This document shows positions 26,079 to 35,103 of a stretch of DNA of 64,000 bases, piece by piece. A program made the position numbers and the translations under genes. The DNA lies in the NCBI RefSeq assembly GCF_049943125.1, contig NZ_CP188040.1, positions 1,984,001-2,048,000 of the forward strand, given 5' to 3'. Position 1 is the stretch's first letter. Every line of letters starts with the position of its first letter. The notes under the pieces were generated by a model that saw only the letters and a list, made by a program, of their open reading frames with translations, was not told the DNA's origin and made no database searches. Source of the stretch: JAEXZL01 sp049943125. Its GTDB lineage: Bacteria; Bacillota; Clostridia; Clostridiales; Clostridiaceae.

Positions 26079-26636
26079 ATGGAGCTGGAGCTGAAGGTTA
26101 AAGAAGCCCAAAGAGGAAATGAAGAAGCTTTTCTAGAGCTCATAAAGGAGCATAAAGTACTCTTATTTAAAACTCTACATTATTATTTGAAGAATCAGGA
26201 GTCAGCCTTAGAAGGTGTGCAGGAAGTTACCTGTAGAGCATTAATAAATATTAAAAATCTCAAAAACCCACAGGGCTTCAAGGGTTGGCTAATGAAGATA
26301 GCCGTCAATTATGCCTTTGACGAAATCAAGAAAAATAACCGTGAGGGGGTAGCTGCCTCAGAGCCTGTTTCATTAGATTTTACTACGGATAATAATTACC
26401 AGAGGAAAGCAGATGAGATTTCTGTGGACAAGATTTATTTAGATAGCCTCTTAGGCAGCATAAAACCAGAGTATAGCAGAGTTATTGGCCTTAAGTATTT
26501 TCAGGACATGACTATCAGCGATATATCTAAAGCACTGGGAATGCCAGAGGGCACAGTAAAAAGCTATATCCGCCGAGGACTTAAAGCAATGAGAGCCATA
26601 TCATTGGAAGGAGGTATCTGCAATGAAGGAAGATAA
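26079..26636 (+). CDS. ECF-type RNA polymerase sigma factor
   Basis: 185-residue sigma-70-family factor with region 2 (ALINIKNLKNPQGFKGWLMKIAVN, part of the core-binding/-10 helix) and a C-terminal region 4 helix-turn-helix (MTISDISKALGMPEGTVKSY). The ribosome binding site is GCAGGAGGTTAGGG. It overlaps the next gene, a membrane anti-sigma candidate, by 14 bases, the usual organisation for an envelope-stress pair. Such factors usually activate their own operon. Confidence 0.92.
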   Translation: MELELKVKEAQRGNEEAFLELIKEHKVLLFKTLHYYLKNQESALEGVQEVTCRALINIKNLKNPQGFKGWLMKIAVNYAFDEIKKNNREGVAASEPVSLDFTTDNNYQRKADEISVDKIYLDSLLGSIKPEYSRVIGLKYFQDMTISDISKALGMPEGTVKSYIRRGLKAMRAISLEGGICNEGR

Positions 26637-28071
26637 GGATTATGAAAAGCTGTATAGGGATATGATGGGACTTCCGCAGGAGGAGTTAATAGGGCCTCTA
26701 GGAGAGGAAGACATAGAGAATCTTCTAGAGGAGGCTGAATTGATTGAACTACCTGGGAATATAGATGAATATATTGCCAAAGGCGTGAATAAGGGAAGGA
26801 AGATCCTTTTCAGAAAAAGAATTAGATTAGCTAGTACCTTGGCTGCTGCATTTGCTTGTATATTTTTTATATCCATGATTTATATTTCTCCTGCCTTTGC
26901 AGAAGGTGTAAGTAAGATACCAGGTCTTAACTATATAGTGGAGCTAGTGTATAGAGACAAGGGACTAAAAGCTGCTGTGGAGCAGAATTTTGTAATTAAT
27001 GTTAATGAGAGTGTTGAGAAGCAGGGGATAAAAATTACCATAAAGGATGTAATCATAGATACCTCTAGAGCAGAGATATATTATGAAATAGTGAATGAGA
27101 GTCAGTATGATAGTATAAGTATAGAAGAAGTTAAGTTTAGGGATGGGGAAGGAAATAAGCTGAAGGAATATGCTTTTGGGCATGATGGTATGCCAATTGG
27201 TTTAACAAAGGATGGTGAATATGTAAGATCTCTCAGTATTTTGTTTAGTGGGGATATAGATGCTATACCTGAAATTATGAAAATTTCCATTGAGCTTAAA
27301 CAGCAGAAGGAGTTTCAAGGAGGAGAAAAGGGAGAAAAAATTGTTTTGGAAGGTAGCTGGGATTTTTCCTTTCCAATAGATACAGAAAGGCTTAAGGACA
27401 TGGTCCATGAATATACTATAAATAAGAAGGTAGTTGTTGAGGGACAGGAGATTATATTTAAAAAAGCTAGAATAACACCCATTCAGACAACACTTTATAT
27501 CGAGTATGCTGAAAGCAATACCAAAAAGATATTCAGCTTTGAGGATTTGGAGCTTGTGGATGAGGATGGAGCTGTATGGAGAACTGTAGAAGGGTGGTCA
27601 GGAAGTAGGGGAGATGATAATCATCAAACCATAAATTTAGAAAGCGACTATTTTAAAGACCCCAAGGAGCTATATATAAGAGGAAGTAGCATACGAGCCA
27701 TGGATAAGGATAAGCTCACTGTTATATTAGATGTTGAAAATGAGAAAGTCATAAAGAGTCCTGATGAGAGCTTTAATTTTACTGTTGATGAATTCACTGA
27801 GGATAGCTTGACCATTAGCTATAGGTATAAAGATTCCAAGGAGGATGATAGTGGTGGCTTGTCTTTCCAGTGGGATGCAGTAGATAGTAGGGGGGTAGTT
27901 TATCGCAGTACTTCTAGCAGCTCCTATGGCGGCTCTACTGTGGATAATGTAAGAGTAAAAAGTGGCTCTATTACACTTGCTATAGACAAAGACTTTGTAG
28001 GACCTATTTCCTTGGAGTTAGATGATTATCCTGCAAGAATTAATGAGGAATTCACCGTAAGGATTAAGTAG
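26623..28071 (+). CDS. DUF4179 domain protein, probable membrane anti-sigma factor
   Basis: 482 residues: a short acidic cytoplasmic region (1-65), one membrane helix (about 68-90, ending in ISPAFAEG) and a large extracytoplasmic part with DUF4179-like and Ig-like beta domains. DUF4179 proteins are typically encoded beside ECF sigma factors and hold them inactive. The start codon follows GGAAGGAGGT and overlaps the sigma gene, so the partners are made in coupled amounts. The signal sensed is unknown. Confidence 0.85.
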   Translation: MKEDKDYEKLYRDMMGLPQEELIGPLGEEDIENLLEEAELIELPGNIDEYIAKGVNKGRKILFRKRIRLASTLAAAFACIFFISMIYISPAFAEGVSKIPGLNYIVELVYRDKGLKAAVEQNFVINVNESVEKQGIKITIKDVIIDTSRAEIYYEIVNESQYDSISIEEVKFRDGEGNKLKEYAFGHDGMPIGLTKDGEYVRSLSILFSGDIDAIPEIMKISIELKQQKEFQGGEKGEKIVLEGSWDFSFPIDTERLKDMVHEYTINKKVVVEGQEIIFKKARITPIQTTLYIEYAESNTKKIFSFEDLELVDEDGAVWRTVEGWSGSRGDDNHQTINLESDYFKDPKELYIRGSSIRAMDKDKLTVILDVENEKVIKSPDESFNFTVDEFTEDSLTISYRYKDSKEDDSGGLSFQWDAVDSRGVVYRSTSSSSYGGSTVDNVRVKSGSITLAIDKDFVGPISLELDDYPARINEEFTVRIK

Positions 28072-28098
28072 AATAAATTATAAATAAACTTAATAAAT

Positions 28099-28184
28099 AA
28101 AAGACCTAGATATTCTGATTCCTGTTATATAAGCTGATAACTCAGTTTGTGTTTATATAAGGAGTATATCTCAGGTCTTTTTTA
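28099..28184 (+). terminator. Long imperfect hairpin terminator after the sigma/anti-sigma operon
   Basis: AAAGACCT near 28100 pairs with AGGTCTTT near 28175, with inner GATAT/ATATC and TTATATAA/TTATATAA pairing, followed by a run of about six Ts. The length (about 85 nt) is unusual for a simple terminator. Confidence 0.7.
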
Positions 28185-28226
28185 TATACTGATTAAATAT
28201 GATTTAATGCAATAATTTTTTATTCA

Positions 28227-29411
28227 TTACAAAATTGAAGACAGGAGTAATATACCTTTGTATAGAAGATGTGCAGCGACACCAGCAGAGATTCCTCCTA
28301 TGGTGTGGGAGAGGATGGCATGCCCGGTGAGCTCACGGGCCTTAAGGCTATCCATCATGGCTACGTGGGTGCTGAGGTAGCCGCTCCAGCACATGCACAT
28401 GGCGGTGAATACTGCTATGTCGACTCCAGTGGCTTTGCCGGCTTCTACAAGCTTAGGGATTAAGCCTATGGCGGCTCCTGCGGCTCCTAGAGCTGTGATT
28501 GGAACGGCAACAGCTTCAGCGCTGGTAAATCCAAAAAGCAGCTTTAAAATAAAGGAGAGCTTTTCACCCACCCAGGGAAAGAAGGCAACACCTTGGAAGG
28601 CTTCTCCAGTATATATTCCAGCTGAAGAGGGACCGTTGGTAAGCATGAGGACAAGGGTGCATATTATCAGAACCCCTGGTATTATATCAAAGCCAAGGGT
28701 AACTCCCAGCTTTCCCCCCTCTAAAAGGGAATTAATTGCTCTGAGGCCCACGTTTCCATCACGAACAACTCTGAAATCATTGGTTATTTCTAAGGTGTCC
28801 TTATCTGCTGGATCGCAATATTCTGCAGTGCCATAAACCTTTGAGGTATGGCGGAGCATCAACCTTGTGCTCACAAAGCTTCCTATGATGGCTCCAAGAT
28901 TTCCTATTACTGCAGCAAGGACGAAGCTGTGACCAGAGGGTGCAGGTATTCCTATGATAAAGGCCGTAACGATAAGTCCCATACCAAAGGCTGTACCCAG
29001 GTTAGTAAGGGCTGGTAGCTGATATTTTTTGAAGTATCTTCTAAAATTTTTATCATTAGCTAAGGGAAGTATTGCAGGGTTATCTGATACATAGGTAGCT
29101 ATTATACCCATGGAGGCGGCCCCTGGAAGGCCATAAATTGGCCTCATCAGAGGGGATAGTACCTTGTTTATCAAGGCTATTACACCAAATTCTGAAAGAA
29201 GGCTAGAAACTGCTCCAGCAACTACGGCAGCAGCCAGAATATAAAATACTGTATCCATAAGCAGCTGGTAGGCAGTGCCGATTAAGGTGTTGATCATATT
29301 TACACCACCCATTATAAAGCCAAGGGTGAAAAAGAAGCCTAAGAAGATAAACAAAAATATAAAGGTCTCAGAGCTTATAGCTCTTTTTAGCTTTACCTGA
29401 TTATTGTCCAT
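28227..29411 (-). CDS. Gate (nucleoside-recognition) domain membrane protein
   Basis: 394-residue polytopic protein with the Gate/nucleoside-recognition fold. It has the segment TYVSDNPAILPLANDKNFRR-like, where YVSDNPAI is a conserved loop, and resembles clostridial proteins annotated as the CD0519/CD1768 family (recalled). About ten membrane helices with a hydrophilic loop in the middle. The start follows AAGGGGAATT. It is monocistronic, and upstream lies a pair of perfect palindromes (29531-29561), probably its operator. The transported substrate is unknown. Confidence 0.75.
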   Translation of the reverse strand: MDNNQVKLKRAISSETFIFLFIFLGFFFTLGFIMGGVNMINTLIGTAYQLLMDTVFYILAAAVVAGAVSSLLSEFGVIALINKVLSPLMRPIYGLPGAASMGIIATYVSDNPAILPLANDKNFRRYFKKYQLPALTNLGTAFGMGLIVTAFIIGIPAPSGHSFVLAAVIGNLGAIIGSFVSTRLMLRHTSKVYGTAEYCDPADKDTLEITNDFRVVRDGNVGLRAINSLLEGGKLGVTLGFDIIPGVLIICTLVLMLTNGPSSAGIYTGEAFQGVAFFPWVGEKLSFILKLLFGFTSAEAVAVPITALGAAGAAIGLIPKLVEAGKATGVDIAVFTAMCMCWSGYLSTHVAMMDSLKARELTGHAILSHTIGGISAGVAAHLLYKGILLLSSIL

Positions 29412-29528
29412 GGTTAATTCCCCTTTAATAATATGATTGATTAATATAAAGTCTTAGCTGTTCCTATAAAAGCTTAAATCTGCATAACACCCTCCCTTAC
29501 AGTTATACGTTTACAAAAATACGCTATT

Positions 29529-29563
29529 AAAAGTATACTTCACTTTAAAGGAAGTATACTTTT
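29529..29563 (-). promoter_or_regulatory. Paired AAGTATACTT palindromes upstream of the Gate-domain gene
   Basis: Perfect 13-bp inverted repeat, AAAAGTATACTTC (29529-29541) and GAAGTATACTTTT (29551-29563). Each arm contains the self-complementary decamer AAGTATACTT, at 29531 and 29552, 21 bp apart centre to centre, two helical turns. This suits cooperative binding by a dimeric repressor. It lies about 120 bases upstream of the minus-strand gene and 210 bases upstream of the plus-strand gene. Confidence 0.5.
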
Positions 29564-29771
29564 GAAAATTTCTTAGGCAATACAATTATAGCATATTAAC
29601 TTGAAGTAAATACAATATTAATTCACTTATAAACTTATATCACTTAATTAAATAGTATAATATAATTATTTATAGAAATACATTATCTGTATTATTTAAT
29701 TCAAGCTTATATAACAATTAATATACAGTTAATATTGAAATGATAAATTAAATATTAGGGAGGAATCATTT
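29564..29771. other. AT-rich intergenic stretch before the TIM-barrel gene
   Basis: Very AT-rich, containing TATAAT at 29656-29661 as a possible -10 element of the plus-strand gene. No clear -35 element, hairpin or small reading frame is seen. Confidence 0.4.
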
Positions 29772-30692
29772 ATGGTAAAAAGACTAATAAGCAGCACTTC
29801 CTCAGAGCTGCTTTCTTTAAATGCTAAGGAGCTAATTGAGGCTATTGAGGCTAGTGAAGGAAGAGTGATGGTGGCTGAGACCGTAGGAACGGTGCCATCA
29901 ATGTTTTATCCATATAGCAATGCAGAGGCTGTAGCTGCTTTTGGTGCAGATATGATAATCTTGAACGTTTTTGATGTGGATAACCCTATGGTTTATGGCT
30001 ATGACCATGTGGAAAAGAAAGAAGTAGTTCGTGAAATAAAAAGGCTTACAGGAAGACCTATAGGAATTAATTTAGAGCCAGTAGATGAAGAGGAAAAAAC
30101 TCTAGGAGAGATTACAAAGCTCTCTACCGGTAGATTGGCTACTGCCGATAATGGAAAAAAAGCAGCAGACATGGGTGTTAATTTTATTGTACTTACAGGA
30201 AATCCTGGAACAGGAGTTTCAAATAAGGCTATAGCTGCCTCCATAAAGAGTATTAGGCGAGAGGTGGGAGATTCCTTAATTCTTATTGCTGGCAAAATGC
30301 ATGCTGCTGGCTCACATAAGGAAGCTGCACAGAATATAATTACTAAAGAGGATGTAAAGAGCTTTGTGGAGGCAGGTGCTGATGTAATATTATTCCCTGC
30401 ACCAGGGACTGTTCCAGGGATAACCATGGAGTATATTAGAGAGCTAGTAGAATATGCTCATAGCTTAGGAGTTCTAACTCTCACAGCCATAGGAACCTCT
30501 CAGGAGGGTGCAGATGAGGCAACCATAAGAGAGATTGCACTTATGTGCAAGATGACAGGAACAGATATGCATCATATAGGTGATGCAGGCTATCCAGGTA
30601 TGGCTGTTCCAGAAAATATAACAGCCTATAGCATAGCCATAAGGGGTAAAAGACATACTTATAATAGAATGGTTGCCTCTGTTAATAGATAA
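29772..30692 (+). CDS. Uncharacterised TIM-barrel-like protein
   Basis: 306-residue soluble protein of alternating beta/alpha pattern with glycine-rich strand ends (FIVLTGNPGTG, DVILFPAPGTVPG, MTGTDMHHIGDAGYPGM) as expected for a phosphate-binding TIM barrel. Relatives in Firmicutes are often labelled haloacid-dehalogenase-like hydrolase, but no HAD motif is visible, and I recall the family as DUF7916. The start is preceded by TAGGGAGGAA. The catalytic function is unknown. It is separated by only 37 bases from a downstream ABC exporter operon, so cotranscription is possible. Confidence 0.65.
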   Translation: MVKRLISSTSSELLSLNAKELIEAIEASEGRVMVAETVGTVPSMFYPYSNAEAVAAFGADMIILNVFDVDNPMVYGYDHVEKKEVVREIKRLTGRPIGINLEPVDEEEKTLGEITKLSTGRLATADNGKKAADMGVNFIVLTGNPGTGVSNKAIAASIKSIRREVGDSLILIAGKMHAAGSHKEAAQNIITKEDVKSFVEAGADVILFPAPGTVPGITMEYIRELVEYAHSLGVLTLTAIGTSQEGADEATIREIALMCKMTGTDMHHIGDAGYPGMAVPENITAYSIAIRGKRHTYNRMVASVNR

Positions 30693-30729
30693 AATTATAA
30701 AGTAAGAAAGAATTTAGAGGTGAAAAATA

Positions 30730-31434
30730 TTGAGTGCATACATTGAGATGCGGGATGTAAAAAAGATATATAAAATGGGCGAAGTAGAAATCAAGGCAGT
30801 AGATGGAGTAAATTTCACCATTAATAAAGGAGAGTTTGTAGTAGTAGTTGGTGCCAGTGGTGCCGGTAAAAGTACAATCTTAAACATATTAGGAGGAATG
30901 GATTCACCCACCTCTGGAAAGATAATAGTGGATGGCAGTGAAATCAGCAGCTACAAAGAAAAGGAGCTTACCACTTATAGAAGAGATGATATTGGCTTTG
31001 TTTTTCAGTTTTATAACTTAATTCAAAACCTCACAGCTGTGGAGAATGTTGAACTTGCAGTGCAGATCTGTAATGATCACTTAGACCCTTCTGAGGTTAT
31101 GGATAAGGTTGGGCTTAAAGATAGAAAGAACAATTTTCCTGCCCAGCTTTCCGGTGGAGAACAGCAGAGAGTTGCCATAGCTCGTGCCCTGGCTAAAAAG
31201 CCAAAGCTTTTGCTCTGTGATGAACCAACGGGTGCTCTAGATTATAGTACTGGTAAGTCCATACTAAAGCTTCTTCAGGATACCTGTAGAGAATTTGGTA
31301 TGACAGTAATAGTTATTACTCACAATTCAGCTATTGCTCCTATGGCTGATAAGCTAATCAAAATAAAAAACGGAAGAGTGGATAAAATCGTAATGAATGA
31401 TAATCCTCTCCCTGTAGAAGAGATAGAGTGGTAG
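30730..31434 (+). CDS. ABC transporter ATP-binding protein (MacB/LolD type)
   Basis: 234-residue ATPase. Walker A GASGAGKST near residue 37, signature LSGGEQQR near 141 and Walker B LLLCDEPTGALD near 161, with the GALD extension typical of the MacB/LolD branch that powers mechanotransmission instead of transport through a channel. It starts with TTG preceded by GAGGTGAAAAATA. One base separates it from the large FtsX-type permease that must be its partner. Confidence 0.93.
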   Translation: MSAYIEMRDVKKIYKMGEVEIKAVDGVNFTINKGEFVVVVGASGAGKSTILNILGGMDSPTSGKIIVDGSEISSYKEKELTTYRRDDIGFVFQFYNLIQNLTAVENVELAVQICNDHLDPSEVMDKVGLKDRKNNFPAQLSGGEQQRVAIARALAKKPKLLLCDEPTGALDYSTGKSILKLLQDTCREFGMTVIVITHNSAIAPMADKLIKIKNGRVDKIVMNDNPLPVEEIEW

Positions 31435-31435
31435 T

Positions 31436-34400
31436 ATGAAAAAAGCATTAATTAAGGATACATTTAGAGAGATAAAGGGAAGCTTTGGTAGGTTCTTTGC
31501 CATCCTAGCCATAGTTTTTTTAGGGGTGGCTTTTTATGCAGGAATTACTGCTACAGGACCGGATATGCGTATCACTGGAGATAATTACTTTGATGATACC
31601 CATTTTATGGACATAAGGCTTTTATCCACCTTTGGCTTTAGTGACAAGGATATAGCAGCTATTGAGAAGGTAGAGGAAGTAGATGGAGTATTTCCTACAT
31701 ATTCCATGGATGTACTGGTAACCTTAGAGGATAAGGAAGAGGTAATAAAGGTTTTTTCTCTTCCTTTAGATAAGCTGAATAATCAAGATGAAAGCTATAT
31801 TAATAGGCCTACACTGGTGGAGGGTCGCTTTCCAGAAGCTTCTAATGAAATTGTAGTTGAAAGAGGAGCCCTTTTTGAAAGTGGTTTTGAAATAGGCTCT
31901 GGTATAACCTTAGCCTCGGGAACTGATGAGGACATCAGCGAAAGCTTAAAGGAAACAGAATATAAAATAGTAGGGATAGTGGAGCATCCTTACTATATAT
32001 CCTATGAAAGAGGAACTAGCTCTATTGGCAATGGCAGGGTCTCTGCTTTTGTTATGATACCACAGGAAAACTTTAAGAGTGAATTTTACACAGAAGTATA
32101 TGTTACCTCTAAGGCAGCTAGAGCAATGGGAACCTATGATGATGAGTATGAAGAACTCATTGATAATATAAAGGATTCACTAGAAGCTGTTGCTGAAGAG
32201 AGAGAAGAAGGAAGATATAATGAGATAATTGCTGAGGCTCAGGCAGAACTAGAAGAAGGAAGACAAGAGCTTCAGGAGGGTGAGGAAACCCTAAATAAGG
32301 AGCTTGCCGATGCAGAAAATAAGCTTAAGGATGCAGAACGTGAGCTTCAAGAAGGAAGAAATACCTTAAATCAGGAAAGAGTTAATTTTAATAATCAGAT
32401 TAAGGATGCAGAGAGGCAGATTGCTGCAGGATACCAGGAGCTTGAGGCTGGTGAGGCTGAGTATAATCAGGGCTACAATGAATTTCAGGCACAGAAGACT
32501 CAGATAGAAGCACAGCTTCAAGAAGGAGAAAATGCATTAAAGCAGCAGGAGGACCAGTATTCACAACAGCAGGCACTTTTAGCAAGTACAAAAGAGCAAC
32601 TAGCTGATGAAAGCTTGACTCCTGAAAAAAGGGCAGAGCTGATGACTCGAGTAGCTGAGCTTGAACTGGTGCTTCCTATGATGCGTCAGGGCTTAGATGA
32701 AGCTTGGCAGGATTTTAATTCTCAGAAGCAACAAGCTGAAGCAGGGTTTGCCCAGGGAGAAGCTGATCTAGCAGCAGCTCGTAGCGAGCTAGATTCTGGA
32801 AGAGCTGAGCTGAAGAAACAGGAGGCTAATCTTCAGGCTGGAAAAGCGGAAGCAGAAAGGGGATTTTTAGCAGCAGAAAGAGAAATACAGCAGGGAGAAG
32901 AGGAAATTGCTGAAGGCTGGAGAGAATATGAAAAGGGTAAAGAGGAAGGTATTGCTGAGCTTCAGAAGGGTAGAGATGAGATAGCTGAAGCTGAGGAAGA
33001 GATAGCCTCAATAGAAAAGCCCGAATGGTATGTCCTTGGAAGAGATACCAATTATGGATACATGCAATATGGTGCAGCAGCAGAAAATATGGATGCTATA
33101 GCCAGAGTGTTTCCAGTATTTTTCTTTCTCATTGCAGCTTTGGTAGCCCTTACCACCATGACCAGAATGGTAGATGAGCAGAGAATTAATGTAGGTACCT
33201 ACAAGGCTTTAGGCTATAGCAAGGGAGATGTGGCCTTTAAGTATATAGTATACGCTATATTAGCCAGCTCTTTGGGAGCTATTTTAGGAGTTCTTCTAGG
33301 TTTTGAGCTTATCCCTAGAATAGTATTTAATGCCTTTAGTATAATGTATACACTTCCGAATTTTGATCCAGCCTTTCATGTAGGGATAGCAATTGGTTCC
33401 GTTGCTATAGCAGTATCTGTAACAGTATTTTCTACAGTTTTTGCCTGCATAAAGGAGCTTACTGCAAATCCTTCTATTTTAATGAGACCTAAAGCGCCGA
33501 GGACAGGTAAGAGAATATTCCTAGAGAGAATTACTTTTATATGGTCAAGGATCAGTTTTATACAAAAGGTTACCTTTAGGAACATATTTAGATATAAGAA
33601 ACGCTTCTTCATGACAGTAATAGGAATAGGTGGCTGTACAGCTTTAATACTAGTAGGCTTTGGGGTCAAAGACTCAATAAGAGATATAGTAGGAAAGCAG
33701 TATAATGAGATATTTAACTATAATGCCTCCATTGATACAGACATTTCCTTAAAGGAAGCTAGGGGAGAAGAAATACTAGATTTCATAGAGGAAGAGAAGA
33801 AAATTGAGAGCTTTATAGTAATGGATTATAAAAATATACAGCTTGCCTCGGAGGATGGTGAAGAGGATGTTATCCTTACAACCCCAGAAAGACCTGAAGA
33901 CATCTATGAATTTATATCTCTTAGACAAAGAACTAACGGTAAAGAGGTTAAGCTTTCAGAGAAAGGAGTAATCCTTACAGAAAAGCTCGCTAATGTCCTG
34001 GAAGTGGATATTGGAGATAATGTAGCCATTAAAGAGGATAATAGAGAGATAGGAAAGGTTCAAGTAACTGGTATAACAGAAAACTACTCTGGTCATTCTG
34101 CATACATTACTCCAGAGCTTTATCAGGAGATATATAAAAGTGCTCCTGAGTATAAGAGTATCTTGATTAAAGCCACAGATAGCAGTGAAAAGTTTGAAGA
34201 TGAGCTATCAAACACACTGCTAGAAGAGGATAATATAACTTCAGTAACCTTTGTCACTTCCATGTCTGAAACCTTTGACAATATGATTACTAGCCTAAAC
34301 TACGTGGTAATTGTTTTGATTATATCGGCAGGAGCTTTGGCTTTCATTGTACTATATAATCTTACAAATATTAACGTCAGTGAAAGGCTTAGGGAAATTG

Positions 34401-34696
34401 CTACCATAAAGGTTCTGGGCTTTTACGATAAAGAGGTATCGGCCTATGTATATAGAGAGAATCTTGTTCTTTCTATAGTGGGAACACTTTTTGGATTGGT
34501 ACTTGGAGCAGTCCTTCATCAGTTTGTAATAGTCACTGCTGAAATGGATGATATGATGTTTGGAAGAGAAATAATGCCTATGAGCTATGTCTATGCAGCG
34601 GTATTAACCATGGTCTTTGCTGTGGTGGTAAATTACGTGATGTTCTATAAGCTGAAGAGAATCAAGATGGTGGAATCCTTAAAGTCTGTAGACTAG
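31436..34696 (+). CDS. FtsX-type ABC permease with long periplasmic-side coiled coil
   Basis: 1086-residue permease with two FtsX domains. A first membrane helix near residue 20 is followed by a large extracellular region that includes about 250 residues of Glu/Gln/Ala-rich heptads (about residues 255-520), then three helices, a middle extracellular domain, and a final helix set near the C-terminus. Similar proteins export or sense cell-surface peptides or lipids in Firmicutes (MacB-like). It partners the upstream ATPase. The coiled-coil length implies a surface-spanning structure. The substrate is unknown. Confidence 0.88.
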   Translation: MKKALIKDTFREIKGSFGRFFAILAIVFLGVAFYAGITATGPDMRITGDNYFDDTHFMDIRLLSTFGFSDKDIAAIEKVEEVDGVFPTYSMDVLVTLEDKEEVIKVFSLPLDKLNNQDESYINRPTLVEGRFPEASNEIVVERGALFESGFEIGSGITLASGTDEDISESLKETEYKIVGIVEHPYYISYERGTSSIGNGRVSAFVMIPQENFKSEFYTEVYVTSKAARAMGTYDDEYEELIDNIKDSLEAVAEEREEGRYNEIIAEAQAELEEGRQELQEGEETLNKELADAENKLKDAERELQEGRNTLNQERVNFNNQIKDAERQIAAGYQELEAGEAEYNQGYNEFQAQKTQIEAQLQEGENALKQQEDQYSQQQALLASTKEQLADESLTPEKRAELMTRVAELELVLPMMRQGLDEAWQDFNSQKQQAEAGFAQGEADLAAARSELDSGRAELKKQEANLQAGKAEAERGFLAAEREIQQGEEEIAEGWREYEKGKEEGIAELQKGRDEIAEAEEEIASIEKPEWYVLGRDTNYGYMQYGAAAENMDAIARVFPVFFFLIAALVALTTMTRMVDEQRINVGTYKALGYSKGDVAFKYIVYAILASSLGAILGVLLGFELIPRIVFNAFSIMYTLPNFDPAFHVGIAIGSVAIAVSVTVFSTVFACIKELTANPSILMRPKAPRTGKRIFLERITFIWSRISFIQKVTFRNIFRYKKRFFMTVIGIGGCTALILVGFGVKDSIRDIVGKQYNEIFNYNASIDTDISLKEARGEEILDFIEEEKKIESFIVMDYKNIQLASEDGEEDVILTTPERPEDIYEFISLRQRTNGKEVKLSEKGVILTEKLANVLEVDIGDNVAIKEDNREIGKVQVTGITENYSGHSAYITPELYQEIYKSAPEYKSILIKATDSSEKFEDELSNTLLEEDNITSVTFVTSMSETFDNMITSLNYVVIVLIISAGALAFIVLYNLTNINVSERLREIATIKVLGFYDKEVSAYVYRENLVLSIVGTLFGLVLGAVLHQFVIVTAEMDDMMFGREIMPMSYVYAAVLTMVFAVVVNYVMFYKLKRIKMVESLKSVD

Positions 34697-34748
34697 TAAG
34701 AGATAATAAGTCCATAAAATAATTTCATAAGCTATAATTAAAAGTTTT

Positions 34749-34787
34749 CACTGGTGCCATAATAGGATTAGGCACCAGTGTTTTTTT
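34749..34787 (+). terminator. Terminator of the MacB-like ABC operon
   Basis: CACTGGTGCC (34749-34758) pairs with GGCACCAGTG (34771-34780), followed by seven Ts. Confidence 0.9.
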
Positions 34788-34806
34788 AAATTAAGGAGGA
34801 ATTAAA

Positions 34807-34974
34807 ATGAAGGAGTATATAGAAAAAGGAAAAGAAATAGTAAATACAAACAAGAAGAAATTAATAAAGAGAATATCCATAGTGTTAATTATACTAGCTG
34901 CTCTTGGAGGAGCAGGAATTGCTAAAGAATTGAGCATTATAAAGGGAAGTTCATATTTGAACTTCTTTTTTTAA
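34807..34974 (+). CDS. Small single-pass membrane peptide (55 residues)
   Basis: Unrecognised small gene with an excellent ribosome binding site, AAGGAGG, eight bases before ATG. The first half is lysine-rich and basic (MKEYIEKGKEIVNTNKKK); a hydrophobic stretch RISIVLIILAALGGAGIA then spans a membrane. It resembles small membrane proteins in size and layout. Its last codons are read from a terminator hairpin (34946-34965), and the stop falls in the T tract. It lies between the ABC operon terminator and the surface-protein promoter region, so it needs its own promoter or read-through. Confidence 0.6.
   Translation: MKEYIEKGKEIVNTNKKKLIKRISIVLIILAALGGAGIAKELSIIKGSSYLNFFF
34946..34972 (+). terminator. 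Terminator overlapping the 3' end of the 55-residue gene
   Basis: GAAGTTCA (34946-34953) pairs with TGAACTTC (34958-34965) around TATT, then a run of about seven Ts that contains the stop codon of the small gene. Confidence 0.8.
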
Positions 34975-35103
34975 TTATTTCCTTATGGTTTATAAAGATA
35001 TAAGAATTATGACTAAAAAAGATTTTTTTTGACGAATAATGTGATAAAATTGAAATCGCTTGTTAAAACAAGATAAGGGATACATTATAGAAGGGGGATT
35101 AGG

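Noticed and set aside
28393..28836. 147-codon reading frame opposite the Gate-domain gene
   Set aside because: Antisense shadow inside a membrane-protein gene, no ribosome binding site and no protein-like pattern.
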